A DNA stretch of 64,000 nt from Arthrobacter sp. zg-Y919 (GTDB lineage Bacteria; Actinomycetota; Actinomycetes; Actinomycetales; Micrococcaceae): the NCBI RefSeq assembly GCF_030142045.1, contig NZ_CP126242.1, positions 930,001-994,000 on the forward strand, in the 5' to 3' direction. Every line of letters starts with the position of its first letter. The first letter of the stretch is position 1. Below the pieces are notes generated by a model. That model had not been told where the DNA came from and made no database searches. It saw nothing but the letters and a program-made list of their open reading frames with translations. Below, piece by piece: positions 28,901 through 35,800 of this stretch. A program made the position numbers and the translations under genes.

Positions 28901-29008
28901 GCTACCGGTGCCACCTCGGTTGCAGGTCCGCTGGCTCTGGCCGCCGGGCTGCTCCTGAGCGGGGGGCTGGGAATCTACCTCAGCCGCCGTCGGCAGGCAG
29001 AGGAGTAA
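25958..29008 (+). CDS. Cell-wall-anchored thioester adhesin with six DUF5979-type repeats
   Basis: A 1016-residue secreted surface protein. Residues 1-46 form a long signal peptide with an Arg-rich start and cleavage likely after AQA. Residues about 95-215 resemble a thioester domain: Cys126 in AEMYCIDLRT and Gln182 in AAAVQAAIWFFTDGY are placed to form the internal Cys-Gln thioester that can react with host or surface amines. From about 349 to 960 there are six repeats of about 100 residues, each opening with a variant of LVVTKVIAGPAAGxQG and holding two cysteines (for example VVCTLDG and TSCTVTET). The end has a sortase signal, LPATG at 980-984, a hydrophobic helix and SRRRQAEE. GAGG lies before the ATG. 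A terminator follows. Confidence 0.88.
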   Translation: MSTQQTPRSRQPRRVRDGSRRFRSRSLLVFLLGLAMLPLGLPAQAAVDPGPLLGAPPGSNTNTDIVITSLGAGTRVQGGLPPLGQTWPIDAYPDGVPAGYQTENVSFAGIINTQDASGTTTAEMYCIDLRTSTRVGIGYGNGSWDESNVPNIGYVNRILNNYYPSTNLPAGVNNNTRAAAVQAAIWFFTDGYVVNRQSSLYPIVASIVNATIDAGPLEEPDPPAIAITPPTTGAPVTGVAGPHTVTSEADEIEVTIDEGFSLYADAEGTVPLNSPVPSGTQFWVRSDTGATGPANISARAAVTVPTGNVYLYDAGTAGVENAQKLILAVTRELSSNATAAAAFTEVGSLTVTKSIVGPAAGSQGAVVISIDCGTDNQFTFSIEAETTGTPSQTFNDIPAGSTCTITEPTTGANESVQVSTILPGAVTIVSGTTATAAVTDTYTFTPGTLVVTKTNTGEAAGAQDEVTISVVCTLDGATVLDTTVTIPEGTITPEAAEFPDLAAGTSCTVTETVDGSTAAVAVTVTGEGTVTVPAAGSVTAALANDYTFTTGTLAVRKDIAGTGAGRQGAVTLQVTCSSGLNQTFTIPAGTIEPTTEEFEGLPSGTTCTVTETANGATTEVSVTTAVTPAGGAVTIPAGDGVEVVYTDTYTVNPGALIVDKVIAGPAARQQGPITVEVICTAGGQEVIRQGITIEAGAGGTVPGTVSGIPEGASCGVTEPVTGETPAVGVTVDLPEDVTIAAGGTAEATITNTYVVNPGTLNVTKVIAGAGAGNQESVEVDVLCTLDGATVFEEVSQVPAGTTENVGAQFSNIPAGASCAITEPVTGATAAVTVSTELPSDIEILAGDTVDATVTNTYSLLPGVLVVTKVITGAAAGEQGEVVLEVRCGTDGSVLDETVTIPAGTTGEVTTEFAGLTAGSECVVTETSTGATSTVEVESTLPAAVTVVASDTVTAVVTNSYEFAARPAFVRPELQPARPDLPATGATSVAGPLALAAGLLLSGGLGIYLSRRRQAEE

Positions 29009-29022
29009 CGGATAAGGACACA

Positions 29023-29076
29023 ACAGCGGGGGCGTTCCCGGCCGGCTTCGGACGGCAGGGACGCCCCCGTTGCTGT
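29023..29076 (+). terminator. Terminator of the adhesin gene
   Basis: ACAGCGGGGGCGTTCCC (29023-29039) pairs with GGGACGCCCCCGTTGCTGT (29058-29076) with small bulges. It separates the adhesin gene from dnaG. Confidence 0.7.
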
Positions 29077-29120
29077 GCCGGGAGGGCGCCGGTTTGGCGG
29101 GGAAGAATAGACTGGTTGTT

Positions 29121-31205
29121 ATGGCCGGACTGATCAAGCGTGAAGATATCGATGAAGTGCGGCTGCGCACTGACATCAAGGCAGTGATCGACGGTTATGT
29201 GACCTTGAAATCGGCGGGCATCGGCTCCTTCAAGGGGCTGTGCCCCTTCCACGATGAGCGCTCGCCGTCGTTCCATGTCCGGCCGCAGGTGGGCTCCTAC
29301 CACTGCTTCGGCTGCGGGGAGAGCGGCGACGTCATCTCCTTCGTGCAGAAGATGGACCACGGCACCTTCTCCGAAACGGTGGAGAAACTTGCCGCCCGGC
29401 TGGGCTACGAACTGCACTACGAAGACGGCGGCACGGGTCCGCGCCGTGAAGACGTGGGCAAGCGCCAGCGCCTGCTGGATGCACACAAGGTGGCAGCGGA
29501 GTTCTTCCGCAGCCAGCTGGGCACGCAGGGCGCCGCAGCGGCCCGGAATTTCCTGCAGGAACGCGGCTTCGACCCGTCAGCGGCCGAACATTTCGGCGTC
29601 GGCTACGCACCCCAGGGCTGGGATTCGCTGCTCAAGCACCTCACGTCCAAGGGCTTCACCCGCGAAGAGCTGGCTGAGACGGGCATGTTTTCCACGGGTT
29701 CGGACGCCTCGCGGTTCTATGACCGGTTCCGCGGCCGGCTGATCTGGCCGATCCGGGACCTAACCGGCGCCGTGATCGGCTTCGGCGCGCGCAAGCTCTA
29801 CGAAGACGACCAGGGCCCGAAGTACCTCAACACCCCGGAAACCCCGCTCTACAAGAAGTCCCAGGTGCTCTACGGGATCGACCTCGCCAAGCGGGACATT
29901 GCCAAGACCCGGCAGATCGTCGTCGTCGAGGGCTATACCGACGTGATGGCCTGCCACCTGGCCGGCATCACCACCGCCGTCGCCACCTGCGGCACGGCGT
30001 TCGGCACCGACCACATCAAGATCGCCCGCCGGCTGCTTTCCGACGACGGCACCGGGGGAGAGGTCATCTTCACCTTCGACGGCGACGCCGCCGGACAGAA
30101 AGCCGCCCTGCGTGCCTTCGAAGAGGACCAGCGGTTCACTGCGCAGACCTACGTGGCCGTGGACCCCAACGGTATGGACCCCTGCGACATCCGGCAGACC
30201 CACGGCGACTCGGCGGTAGCCGAGCTGATCCATTCCCGCCGCCCCTTGTTCGAGTTCGCCATCCGGTCAACGCTGCGCAAGTTCGATCTCAACACGGTGG
30301 AAGGCCGCATCTCGGCCCTGCGTGCCGCGGCGCCGGTGGTCGCGGACATCCGTGATCCGGCCATGCGGCCGGCATACGCGCGGGAGCTCGCCGGCTGGCT
30401 GGGTACCGACGTCGACGACGTCACCCGGGCGGTCAACGCCGCAGCGAAGCGCGGTAAGACCGGAGACAGCTCCGGCCAGCAGATACCGGCCGGACGCCGC
30501 CAGGACGGACAGCAGAACTCGCAGCAGTTCTCTCAGCGCGGCCAGCAGCAGACCGGGCAGCAGACCGGGCAGCAGTATGGGGGACAGCAGCGCGGCGGCC
30601 AGCAGCAGTACGGCCAGCAGCGCGGGGGACAGGCACAGTACGGCCAGCGCGATGACCGACAGCAGTACGGCCAGCGCGGGGGACAGCAGCAGTACGGCCA
30701 GCAGCAGGAACCGGAGGCCGCGCCCGCTTTCGGCCGTCCGGATCCGAATGATCCTGCCGCCAGGATGGAACGCCAGGCGCTGGAAGTCGCCCTGCAGCAG
30801 CCGGGCATGCTGGACGCCGGGCAGTGGGAACGCTTCAAGGCAGCCCGGTTTACCGTGCCCGCCTATGTCGCCGTCCACGACGCGGTCCGTGCGGCAGGGG
30901 AAGCCGGCGACTCACCTGCCGCCTGGGTGGAGCGGGTACGCGAGGAGCTGCCGGACGCACTGCGTGGTTTCGTCAGCGAATTGGCTGTCACACCGCTGCC
31001 CGCACGGGACGCCGATGCGCTGCTGCTGTACTGCCGTGACATCCTGAACCGGCTCTTTGAGCTGCAGGTGACGCACCTCAAGGCGGAGAAGCTGGGCCAG
31101 CTGCAGCGCCTGGATCCCAACGCCGATCCGGAACTGTTCCACCAGCTCAACCGGGAACTTATGGAGCTCGAGACGCAGCGCCGCGCACTGCGCGGAGACC
31201 AGTAA
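29121..31205 (+). CDS. dnaG: DNA primase
   Basis: Synthesises RNA primers at the replication fork. The 694-residue protein has an N-terminal zinc ribbon (CPFHDERSPSF with CFGCGESGD), the primase core around LIWPIRDLTGAVIGFGAR, and TOPRIM acidic motifs VVVEGYTDVMACHLAG and FTFDGDAAGQKAA. The C-terminal helicase-binding domain (about 540-694) is joined through an unusual linker at residues about 453-535 made of Gln, Gly and Tyr with repeated YGQ units. ATG at 29121 (MAGLIKREDIDEVR) is the family N-terminus; an upstream in-frame start would add 17 residues. Confidence 0.95.
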   Translation: MAGLIKREDIDEVRLRTDIKAVIDGYVTLKSAGIGSFKGLCPFHDERSPSFHVRPQVGSYHCFGCGESGDVISFVQKMDHGTFSETVEKLAARLGYELHYEDGGTGPRREDVGKRQRLLDAHKVAAEFFRSQLGTQGAAAARNFLQERGFDPSAAEHFGVGYAPQGWDSLLKHLTSKGFTREELAETGMFSTGSDASRFYDRFRGRLIWPIRDLTGAVIGFGARKLYEDDQGPKYLNTPETPLYKKSQVLYGIDLAKRDIAKTRQIVVVEGYTDVMACHLAGITTAVATCGTAFGTDHIKIARRLLSDDGTGGEVIFTFDGDAAGQKAALRAFEEDQRFTAQTYVAVDPNGMDPCDIRQTHGDSAVAELIHSRRPLFEFAIRSTLRKFDLNTVEGRISALRAAAPVVADIRDPAMRPAYARELAGWLGTDVDDVTRAVNAAAKRGKTGDSSGQQIPAGRRQDGQQNSQQFSQRGQQQTGQQTGQQYGGQQRGGQQQYGQQRGGQAQYGQRDDRQQYGQRGGQQQYGQQQEPEAAPAFGRPDPNDPAARMERQALEVALQQPGMLDAGQWERFKAARFTVPAYVAVHDAVRAAGEAGDSPAAWVERVREELPDALRGFVSELAVTPLPARDADALLLYCRDILNRLFELQVTHLKAEKLGQLQRLDPNADPELFHQLNRELMELETQRRALRGDQ

Positions 31206-31227
31206 CGGCCAGGGTTCCTCCGGCCGG

Positions 31228-31248
31228 GCGCCGATTTCGTTTCGGCGC
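31228..31248 (+). terminator. Hairpin after dnaG
   Basis: GCGCCGA (31228-31234) pairs with TCGGCGC (31242-31248), loop TTTCGTT. No T-run. It lies between dnaG and the first tRNA-Asn; a TAAAGT at about 31259-31264 just after it could be the -10 of the tRNA promoter. Confidence 0.45.
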
Positions 31249-31278
31249 GGAATCTCTGTAAAGTAAAACCTGCCGCTT

Positions 31279-31351
31279 TCCCCCGTAGCTCAATTGGCAG
31301 AGCATTCGACTGTTAATCGAAGGGTTACTGGTTCGAGTCCAGTCGGGGGAG
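31279..31351 (+). tRNA. tRNA-Asn (GTT), copy 1
   Basis: A 73-nt cloverleaf: acceptor TCCCCCG with CGGGGGA, D-loop AGCTCAATTGGCAGAGC, anticodon arm TTCGA-CTGTTAA-TCGAA with GTT at 31312-31314, T-arm CTGGTTCGAGTCCAG. Discriminator G; CCA is not encoded. Followed by a strong terminator. Confidence 0.97.
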
Positions 31352-31360
31352 CAACGATAA

Positions 31361-31400
31361 GACCCCTGGCCTGCAGACATGCAGGTCAGGGGTCTTTTTT
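31361..31400 (+). terminator. Intrinsic terminator after tRNA-Asn copy 1
   Basis: GACCCCTGGCCTGCA (31361-31375) pairs with TGCAGGTCAGGGGTC (31380-31394) across GACA, followed by six T. Confidence 0.92.
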
Positions 31401-31486
31401 GTGCCTGCTGAACAGGTCCGGGTGGCAGGGACTCGCCTCCGGTTCGGATGCACCGGCAACGTCCTGTATAGTTGAGGACGCCGCTT

Positions 31487-31559
31487 TCCCCCGTAGCTCA
31501 ATTGGCAGAGCATTCGACTGTTAATCGAAGGGTTACTGGTTCGAGTCCAGTCGGGGGAG
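31487..31559 (+). tRNA. tRNA-Asn (GTT), copy 2
   Basis: Identical in all 73 positions to copy 1, together with the seven bases before (GCCGCTT) and CAACG after it. An extended -10-like TGTATAGT ends 15 bp upstream. It has its own promoter and terminator, so the two genes are separate transcription units. Confidence 0.97.
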
Positions 31560-31565
31560 CAACGC

Positions 31566-31611
31566 AAAGGGTCTGTGACCGGGTTTTCCCCGGCGCAGGC
31601 CCTTTTTCTTT
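31566..31611 (+). terminator. Intrinsic terminator after tRNA-Asn copy 2
   Basis: AAAGGGTCTGTG pairs with CGCAGGCCCTTT around a GC-rich loop that itself holds CCGGG/CCCCGG, followed by TTTTTCTTT. Confidence 0.8.
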
Positions 31612-31730
31612 GCCCGCGGACGGCGCTCCCGGAGCGACCCGTGGGGGAGTGCCCGTTGGCGTTACCCGCGTACCGCACCCGGCAACGGAGCGGCCCTGAT
31701 CGGCGGCCGGAAGAGCGCTTCGGCTACCGT

Positions 31731-31746
31731 GCATGCACAAGCATGC
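31731..31746. promoter_or_regulatory. Paired GCATGC palindromes before the sugar porter gene
   Basis: Two copies of the palindrome GCATGC are separated by ACAA. A second symmetric stretch, GTGTTTTGACAC (31770-31781), follows. They lie 45-95 bp before the transporter start and may be operator sites; no regulator gene is adjacent. Confidence 0.35.
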
Positions 31747-31772
31747 TTAGGGTTATGCGTAGGCTTAAGTGT

Positions 31773-31788
31773 TTTGACACCAGTCACG
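31773..31788. promoter_or_regulatory. Weak Crp/GlxR-like site before the sugar porter gene
   Basis: TTTGACACCAGTCACG matches TGTGA-N6-TCACA at eight of ten defined bases. It overlaps the GTGT/ACAC palindrome, about 40 bp before the ATG. Low confidence by itself. Confidence 0.3.
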
Positions 31789-31826
31789 TGTACGCAGCAA
31801 GTTGAAGAGAAAACGAGGAACGGTCG

Positions 31827-33263
31827 ATGGGTGCGACTCAGCCAGGACCTAACAAGGGCGGATCCGAACGGATAGCCCACCCCGGCAAGGTGATCGGTGT
31901 CACCGTTGCCGCAGCGGTGGGTGGTCTGCTGTTCGGCTTCGATACCGCCGTCATTAACGGTGCCGTGGATGCCATTGGTGAGGAGTTCACCCTTAGCCCG
32001 GGCATCCTTGGTTTTACCGTAGCCATCACCCTGCTCGGCTGCGCTGCCGGCGCATGGTTCGCCGGCCAGCTGGCGGACAAGCTGGGCCGCAAATTGGTTA
32101 TGGTCGGCGCCGCCATACTGTTTGCCGCCAACTCCGTGGGGTCGGCCCTGGCCTTCTCCGAATGGGACCTCATGCTCTGGCGGCTGATCGGCGGCCTCGC
32201 CATCGGTACCGCGTCAGTGATCGCCCCCGGCTACATCGCGGAAGTGGCGCCCGCGAAATGGCGCGGCGCCCTGGGCTCCGTCCAGCAGCTGGCCATCACC
32301 CTCGGCATCTTCGCTGCCCTGCTGTCCGACGCGTTCCTGGCCAATACCGCCGGCAGTGCGCTCGGCGAACTTTGGTGGGGCCTGCCCGCCTGGCGCTGGA
32401 TGCTGCTGGTCGGCGTCTTTCCCGCCATCGTCTACGGTGTCCTGGCACTGACCATTCCGGAATCCCCGCAGTACCTGGTCCGGAAGAACCGGGACGCGGA
32501 AGCAGCCAAGGTCCTCACCAGTATTTCCGGCGTGACGGACACGGACCGCAAGATCGCCGACATCCGTGAGAGCTTCAAGAGTCCCCAGCCGACGTTCCGC
32601 GACCTGCGCGGCCCCCGCTTCGGACTCCAGCCCATCCTCTGGGTCGGTATGGCCATTGCAGCGTTCCAGCAGCTGGTCGGCATCAATGCGATCTTCTACT
32701 ACTCCACCACCCTGTGGCGGTCCGTGGGCTTCAGCGAGAGCGATTCATTCACGACGTCGGTGATCACCTCGATCGTGAACGTGCTGATGACCCTGGTCGC
32801 GATTGCCTTCGTGGACCGCATCGGCCGGCGCAAGCTGCTGATGATCGGCTCGGCGGGCATGTTCGTGGGCCTGCTGGCAGCCACGGTTTCGTTCTTCCAG
32901 GCTGTGGACGTAGACGGTGAGGTGTCGCTCCCCGGCATCTGGGGGCCGGTCGCCCTGGTCGGAGCGAACCTTTTTGTGGTCTTCTTTGCGGCCACCTGGG
33001 GTCCGGTCATGTGGGTGACGCTCGGCGAGGTTTTCCCGAACAACATCCGGTCGCTGGCCCTGGGCCTGGGCGCCATGGTCAACTGGATCTTCAATTTCAT
33101 CGTTACCCTTGCCTTCCCGTGGGTCAGCGATAACTTCGGGGTCTGGATCATGTACGCCATCTTTACCGCATTCGCAGTGCTGTCCTTCTGGTTCGTGAAG
33201 ACGAAACTTCCAGAGCTGTCCGGCCGCGAGCTCGAGGACCGCGAGGGCCTCGAAACGTCCTGA
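31827..33263 (+). CDS. Sugar porter family MFS transporter
   Basis: A 478-residue, 12-helix permease. It shows the sugar-porter landmarks: GGLLFGFDTAVINGAV in helix 1, AGQLADKLGRKLVMV after helix 2, RLIGGLAIGTASVIAPGYIAE in helix 4, PESPQYLV before the central loop, QQLVGINAIFYYS in helix 7 and DRIGRRKLLMIG after helix 8. This family imports hexoses, pentoses or inositol by proton symport; the particular sugar cannot be told. It is a single-gene unit with palindromic sites upstream. Confidence 0.93.
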   Translation: MGATQPGPNKGGSERIAHPGKVIGVTVAAAVGGLLFGFDTAVINGAVDAIGEEFTLSPGILGFTVAITLLGCAAGAWFAGQLADKLGRKLVMVGAAILFAANSVGSALAFSEWDLMLWRLIGGLAIGTASVIAPGYIAEVAPAKWRGALGSVQQLAITLGIFAALLSDAFLANTAGSALGELWWGLPAWRWMLLVGVFPAIVYGVLALTIPESPQYLVRKNRDAEAAKVLTSISGVTDTDRKIADIRESFKSPQPTFRDLRGPRFGLQPILWVGMAIAAFQQLVGINAIFYYSTTLWRSVGFSESDSFTTSVITSIVNVLMTLVAIAFVDRIGRRKLLMIGSAGMFVGLLAATVSFFQAVDVDGEVSLPGIWGPVALVGANLFVVFFAATWGPVMWVTLGEVFPNNIRSLALGLGAMVNWIFNFIVTLAFPWVSDNFGVWIMYAIFTAFAVLSFWFVKTKLPELSGRELEDREGLETS

Positions 33264-33322
33264 CCTGCACATGATGCTGATGTGCTGGCAGTTATCGCTG
33301 AGGAGAATGGTAATTTGGGGTT

Positions 33323-34150
33323 ATGGCAACGGTGAATACTCAACAGACGGAGGCTGGGCGCATGAACCGCTCCGCTAGCACTCGGACGCAGCGCACGGCA
33401 GGAAGCTCGTCGCTGGTGGGGCTGGCGAAGGTTCTGGCCCGCCTGACACCGCGTCAGCTGAATGACGAGTTTGCCCTCGCCACAGCGGAAATGAAGCAGA
33501 AGGGCATCAAAGCCGGCATCGCGGCGGCCTTTATAGTGGTGGCGCTGCTGATGGTTGCTGCGCTGGCCATTTCCCTGCTCGTGGCCGCCATCCTGGCGCT
33601 TTCACTGGTCCTCCCGGGCTGGCTGGCCGGTCTGCTGGTCGCCGCGCTCTTCCTTGTGATCGCAGGCATCGCCGGGTTTATCGGCTACAGCCGCTTCAAG
33701 AAGGCACTGCCCCTGCTTCCCGAAGAGGCCATCCGCGGCGTGCGCTACGACGTCGGCGTGCTGAAGGAAGGCCGCAGCTTCGACCCGGCAACCCTGGACA
33801 AGCCCAAGGAGCCGAAGGAGAAGAAGGACAAGAAGGCGGAGAAGGCCGACCAGCCCGAAGGCCCGAAGCCGCCCACGCCCGAGGAACTGCGCACCCGTGC
33901 CCGGCAGCGCCGCGAGCACCTCGCCGCCGTCCGTGACGGACTGGGCGAAAAGGTCGACGTCAAGGCACGCATCAAGGAGCTGAAATCCCGCCGCGCCGCC
34001 GCATCACGCGGCACCGGGGACAGCACCGGTGCGCCGTCCACGTCGGACGATGTCCTGGCCATGATCAAGGAACGCTGGCAGCCGCTGTCGGTAATGGCCG
34101 CATCCCTGCTTGCACTGCTCATCATGTTCCGGCGGCTCGCACAAAAGTAA
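33323..34150 (+). CDS. Phage-holin-family (DUF1469/Holin-X-like) membrane protein
   Basis: A 275-residue chromosomal membrane protein. The first part (about 30-60) is a helical stretch QLNDEFALATAEMKQKGIKAG, followed by two adjacent transmembrane helices (about 62-85 and 90-113), the layout of the actinobacterial Holin-X family. A charged Lys/Glu/Pro region (about 155-185) and a third hydrophobic helix near the C-terminus (VMAASLLALLIMF) follow. Despite the name, no phage genes are nearby and a housekeeping envelope role is more likely. ATG at 33362 is an alternative start. Confidence 0.7.
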   Translation: MATVNTQQTEAGRMNRSASTRTQRTAGSSSLVGLAKVLARLTPRQLNDEFALATAEMKQKGIKAGIAAAFIVVALLMVAALAISLLVAAILALSLVLPGWLAGLLVAALFLVIAGIAGFIGYSRFKKALPLLPEEAIRGVRYDVGVLKEGRSFDPATLDKPKEPKEKKDKKAEKADQPEGPKPPTPEELRTRARQRREHLAAVRDGLGEKVDVKARIKELKSRRAAASRGTGDSTGAPSTSDDVLAMIKERWQPLSVMAASLLALLIMFRRLAQK

Positions 34151-34186
34151 GCTGTACTCGTACATCTTTGACGAGGGGAACGGACC

Positions 34187-34822
34187 GTGATCAGATTCAT
34201 CGGTGCCGGAGCGCGTCCCGATACGGAAATCACCGTATTGGAACGGTTCTGGACCATACCGAATCTGGTCACGGTCCTTCGCTTTCTCGGCATCCCCCTG
34301 TTTGTGTTGTTCGTCAGCCAGGACCGCTATGGGAGCGCCTTCCTGACCCTGGCAGCGGTGGGGTGCACGGACTGGGTGGACGGATATCTGGCCCGCCGGC
34401 TGAACCAGGTTTCCACGACGGGTCAGTGGCTGGACCCCGTGGCGGACCGCGTCGCGCTCATCATCGTGGCGGCCACCTTCGTGGTGGACGGCATTGCCCC
34501 GGCCTGGCTGATCCTCAGCATCGCCATTCCCGACGCCCTCCTGACCATCAACTCGCTGCTGCTCTTCCGGGGCAGCCCCCAGGTGGAGGTCAGCATCCTT
34601 GGCAAGATCCGCACCGCGCTGCTGGTCCTTGGCACGCTCCTGCTGCTGCTGGACCGGGTTGAAGGGTTTGGGTTCCGGGAGCTGGCGTCCGCCGGCCTGC
34701 TTATGCTCGCCCTGGGGTGCATCGGCCATGTCGCAGCCTCCGCCGGATACCTGGTCGCCGCCTGGCGGAAGTATCTGCACCAGCGCGGGCACGCCACGGC
34801 CGGAACCGGCCATGCACCCTAG
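34187..34822 (+). CDS. CDP-alcohol phosphatidyltransferase family protein
   Basis: A 211-residue membrane enzyme with the full signature DWVDGYLARRLNQ followed by VSTTGQWLDPVADR, that is D-x2-DG-x2-AR-x8-G-x3-D-x3-D, in which the Asp residues bind metal and the CDP-alcohol. It would transfer a phosphatidyl group from CDP-diacylglycerol to an alcohol such as glycerol phosphate or inositol phosphate; which one is not clear. Start is GTG after GAGGGG. It is followed by a transporter gene 48 bp later and then a glycosyltransferase. Confidence 0.88.
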   Translation: MIRFIGAGARPDTEITVLERFWTIPNLVTVLRFLGIPLFVLFVSQDRYGSAFLTLAAVGCTDWVDGYLARRLNQVSTTGQWLDPVADRVALIIVAATFVVDGIAPAWLILSIAIPDALLTINSLLLFRGSPQVEVSILGKIRTALLVLGTLLLLLDRVEGFGFRELASAGLLMLALGCIGHVAASAGYLVAAWRKYLHQRGHATAGTGHAP

Positions 34823-34870
34823 GACTCCATCCCTCCGGCCGGTAGCCGCGCCAACCCCGGGAGCGCGACG

Positions 34871-35800
34871 ATGGTAGGCATCGCCGTCGCCTGCGCCCTG
34901 GCCAGCGCCTTCTTCCTTGCCTTCGGCGCCCAGCGCCAGGGAAGCGCAGTCAGCGCCGACACCGGCGGGCTGTCCCTGAACTCGTCCCAGATCACCCGCC
35001 TGCTGCGCAATCCCCGCTGGCTTTTTGGCCTTCTCCTGCTGGGCACCGGCATGGCCCTGAATGTGGCCGCGCTGTCCATGGCTCCGCTGACGGTCGTGCA
35101 GCCCATCGGTTCCATTGCGCTGGTGATCACCACCGTGGTGAATTCACGGGACCAGGGCCTGCACCTGAACCGCATCACCGTCGCAGCGATCACGGCGTGC
35201 GTGGCCGGCAGCATGCTGTTCGTGTCGCTGGCCATCCTCGTGACGCGCACCGAACAGGTGGTGGAGCCCCGGCAGGAAATAACCATTGTCCTCATCCTCG
35301 CCGTCGTTGTGGTTTTCTTCGGCGGCCTGAACCTGGTCTTCGGCAAGCGGCTCAAGGCCATTGCCCACATCCTCGGTGCCGGCGTGCTCTTCGGGTTCGT
35401 GGCCGTCCTGACCAAGGTCATCGCCGGCGACCTGCTGAACCCCAACGGCCGGTTCCTGCTGAACGTCCCGTGGTACACCATCGTGGCCATTGCCGCTGCC
35501 GGTGCGCTGGGATCCTGGTTTGTGCAGAACGCGTACTCGAGCGGCCCGCCGGACCTGGTGATCGCCGGACTGACGGTGATCGACCCGATGGTGGGGATCG
35601 CCATCGGCATCGGAGTCCTGCACGAACTGCGCCCGGATGTCCCGGCCGTCGCCGCCGTGGCCATGTCGATTGCTGCGCTCATTGCTATTGTTGGGGTCGT
35701 TGCCCTTTCGAGGTACCACCCTGACGTCATCAAGCGTCGGAACGAAGAGCGGAGGCGGCAAAAGCCGGCCTCAAAGAATCCGAAAGCAGGACCTTCATAG
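34871..35800 (+). CDS. DMT-superfamily (EamA/NIPA-like) transporter
   Basis: A 309-residue protein with nine or ten hydrophobic helices and a basic C-terminal tail. ALASAFFLAFGAQRQGSAV at the start and the helix-3/4 segment NVAALSMAPLTVVQPIGSIALVITT resemble NIPA-type and EamA-type carriers. Substrate unknown. Its TAG stop shares a base with the GTG of the glycosyltransferase (TAGTG), indicating an operon. Confidence 0.8.
   Translation: MVGIAVACALASAFFLAFGAQRQGSAVSADTGGLSLNSSQITRLLRNPRWLFGLLLLGTGMALNVAALSMAPLTVVQPIGSIALVITTVVNSRDQGLHLNRITVAAITACVAGSMLFVSLAILVTRTEQVVEPRQEITIVLILAVVVVFFGGLNLVFGKRLKAIAHILGAGVLFGFVAVLTKVIAGDLLNPNGRFLLNVPWYTIVAIAAAGALGSWFVQNAYSSGPPDLVIAGLTVIDPMVGIAIGIGVLHELRPDVPAVAAVAMSIAALIAIVGVVALSRYHPDVIKRRNEERRRQKPASKNPKAGPS

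Noticed and set aside
33323-34150. Holin-like gene as evidence of a prophage
   Set aside because: No endolysin, terminase, capsid or integrase genes are near; the DUF1469-type protein is a usual actinobacterial chromosomal gene.
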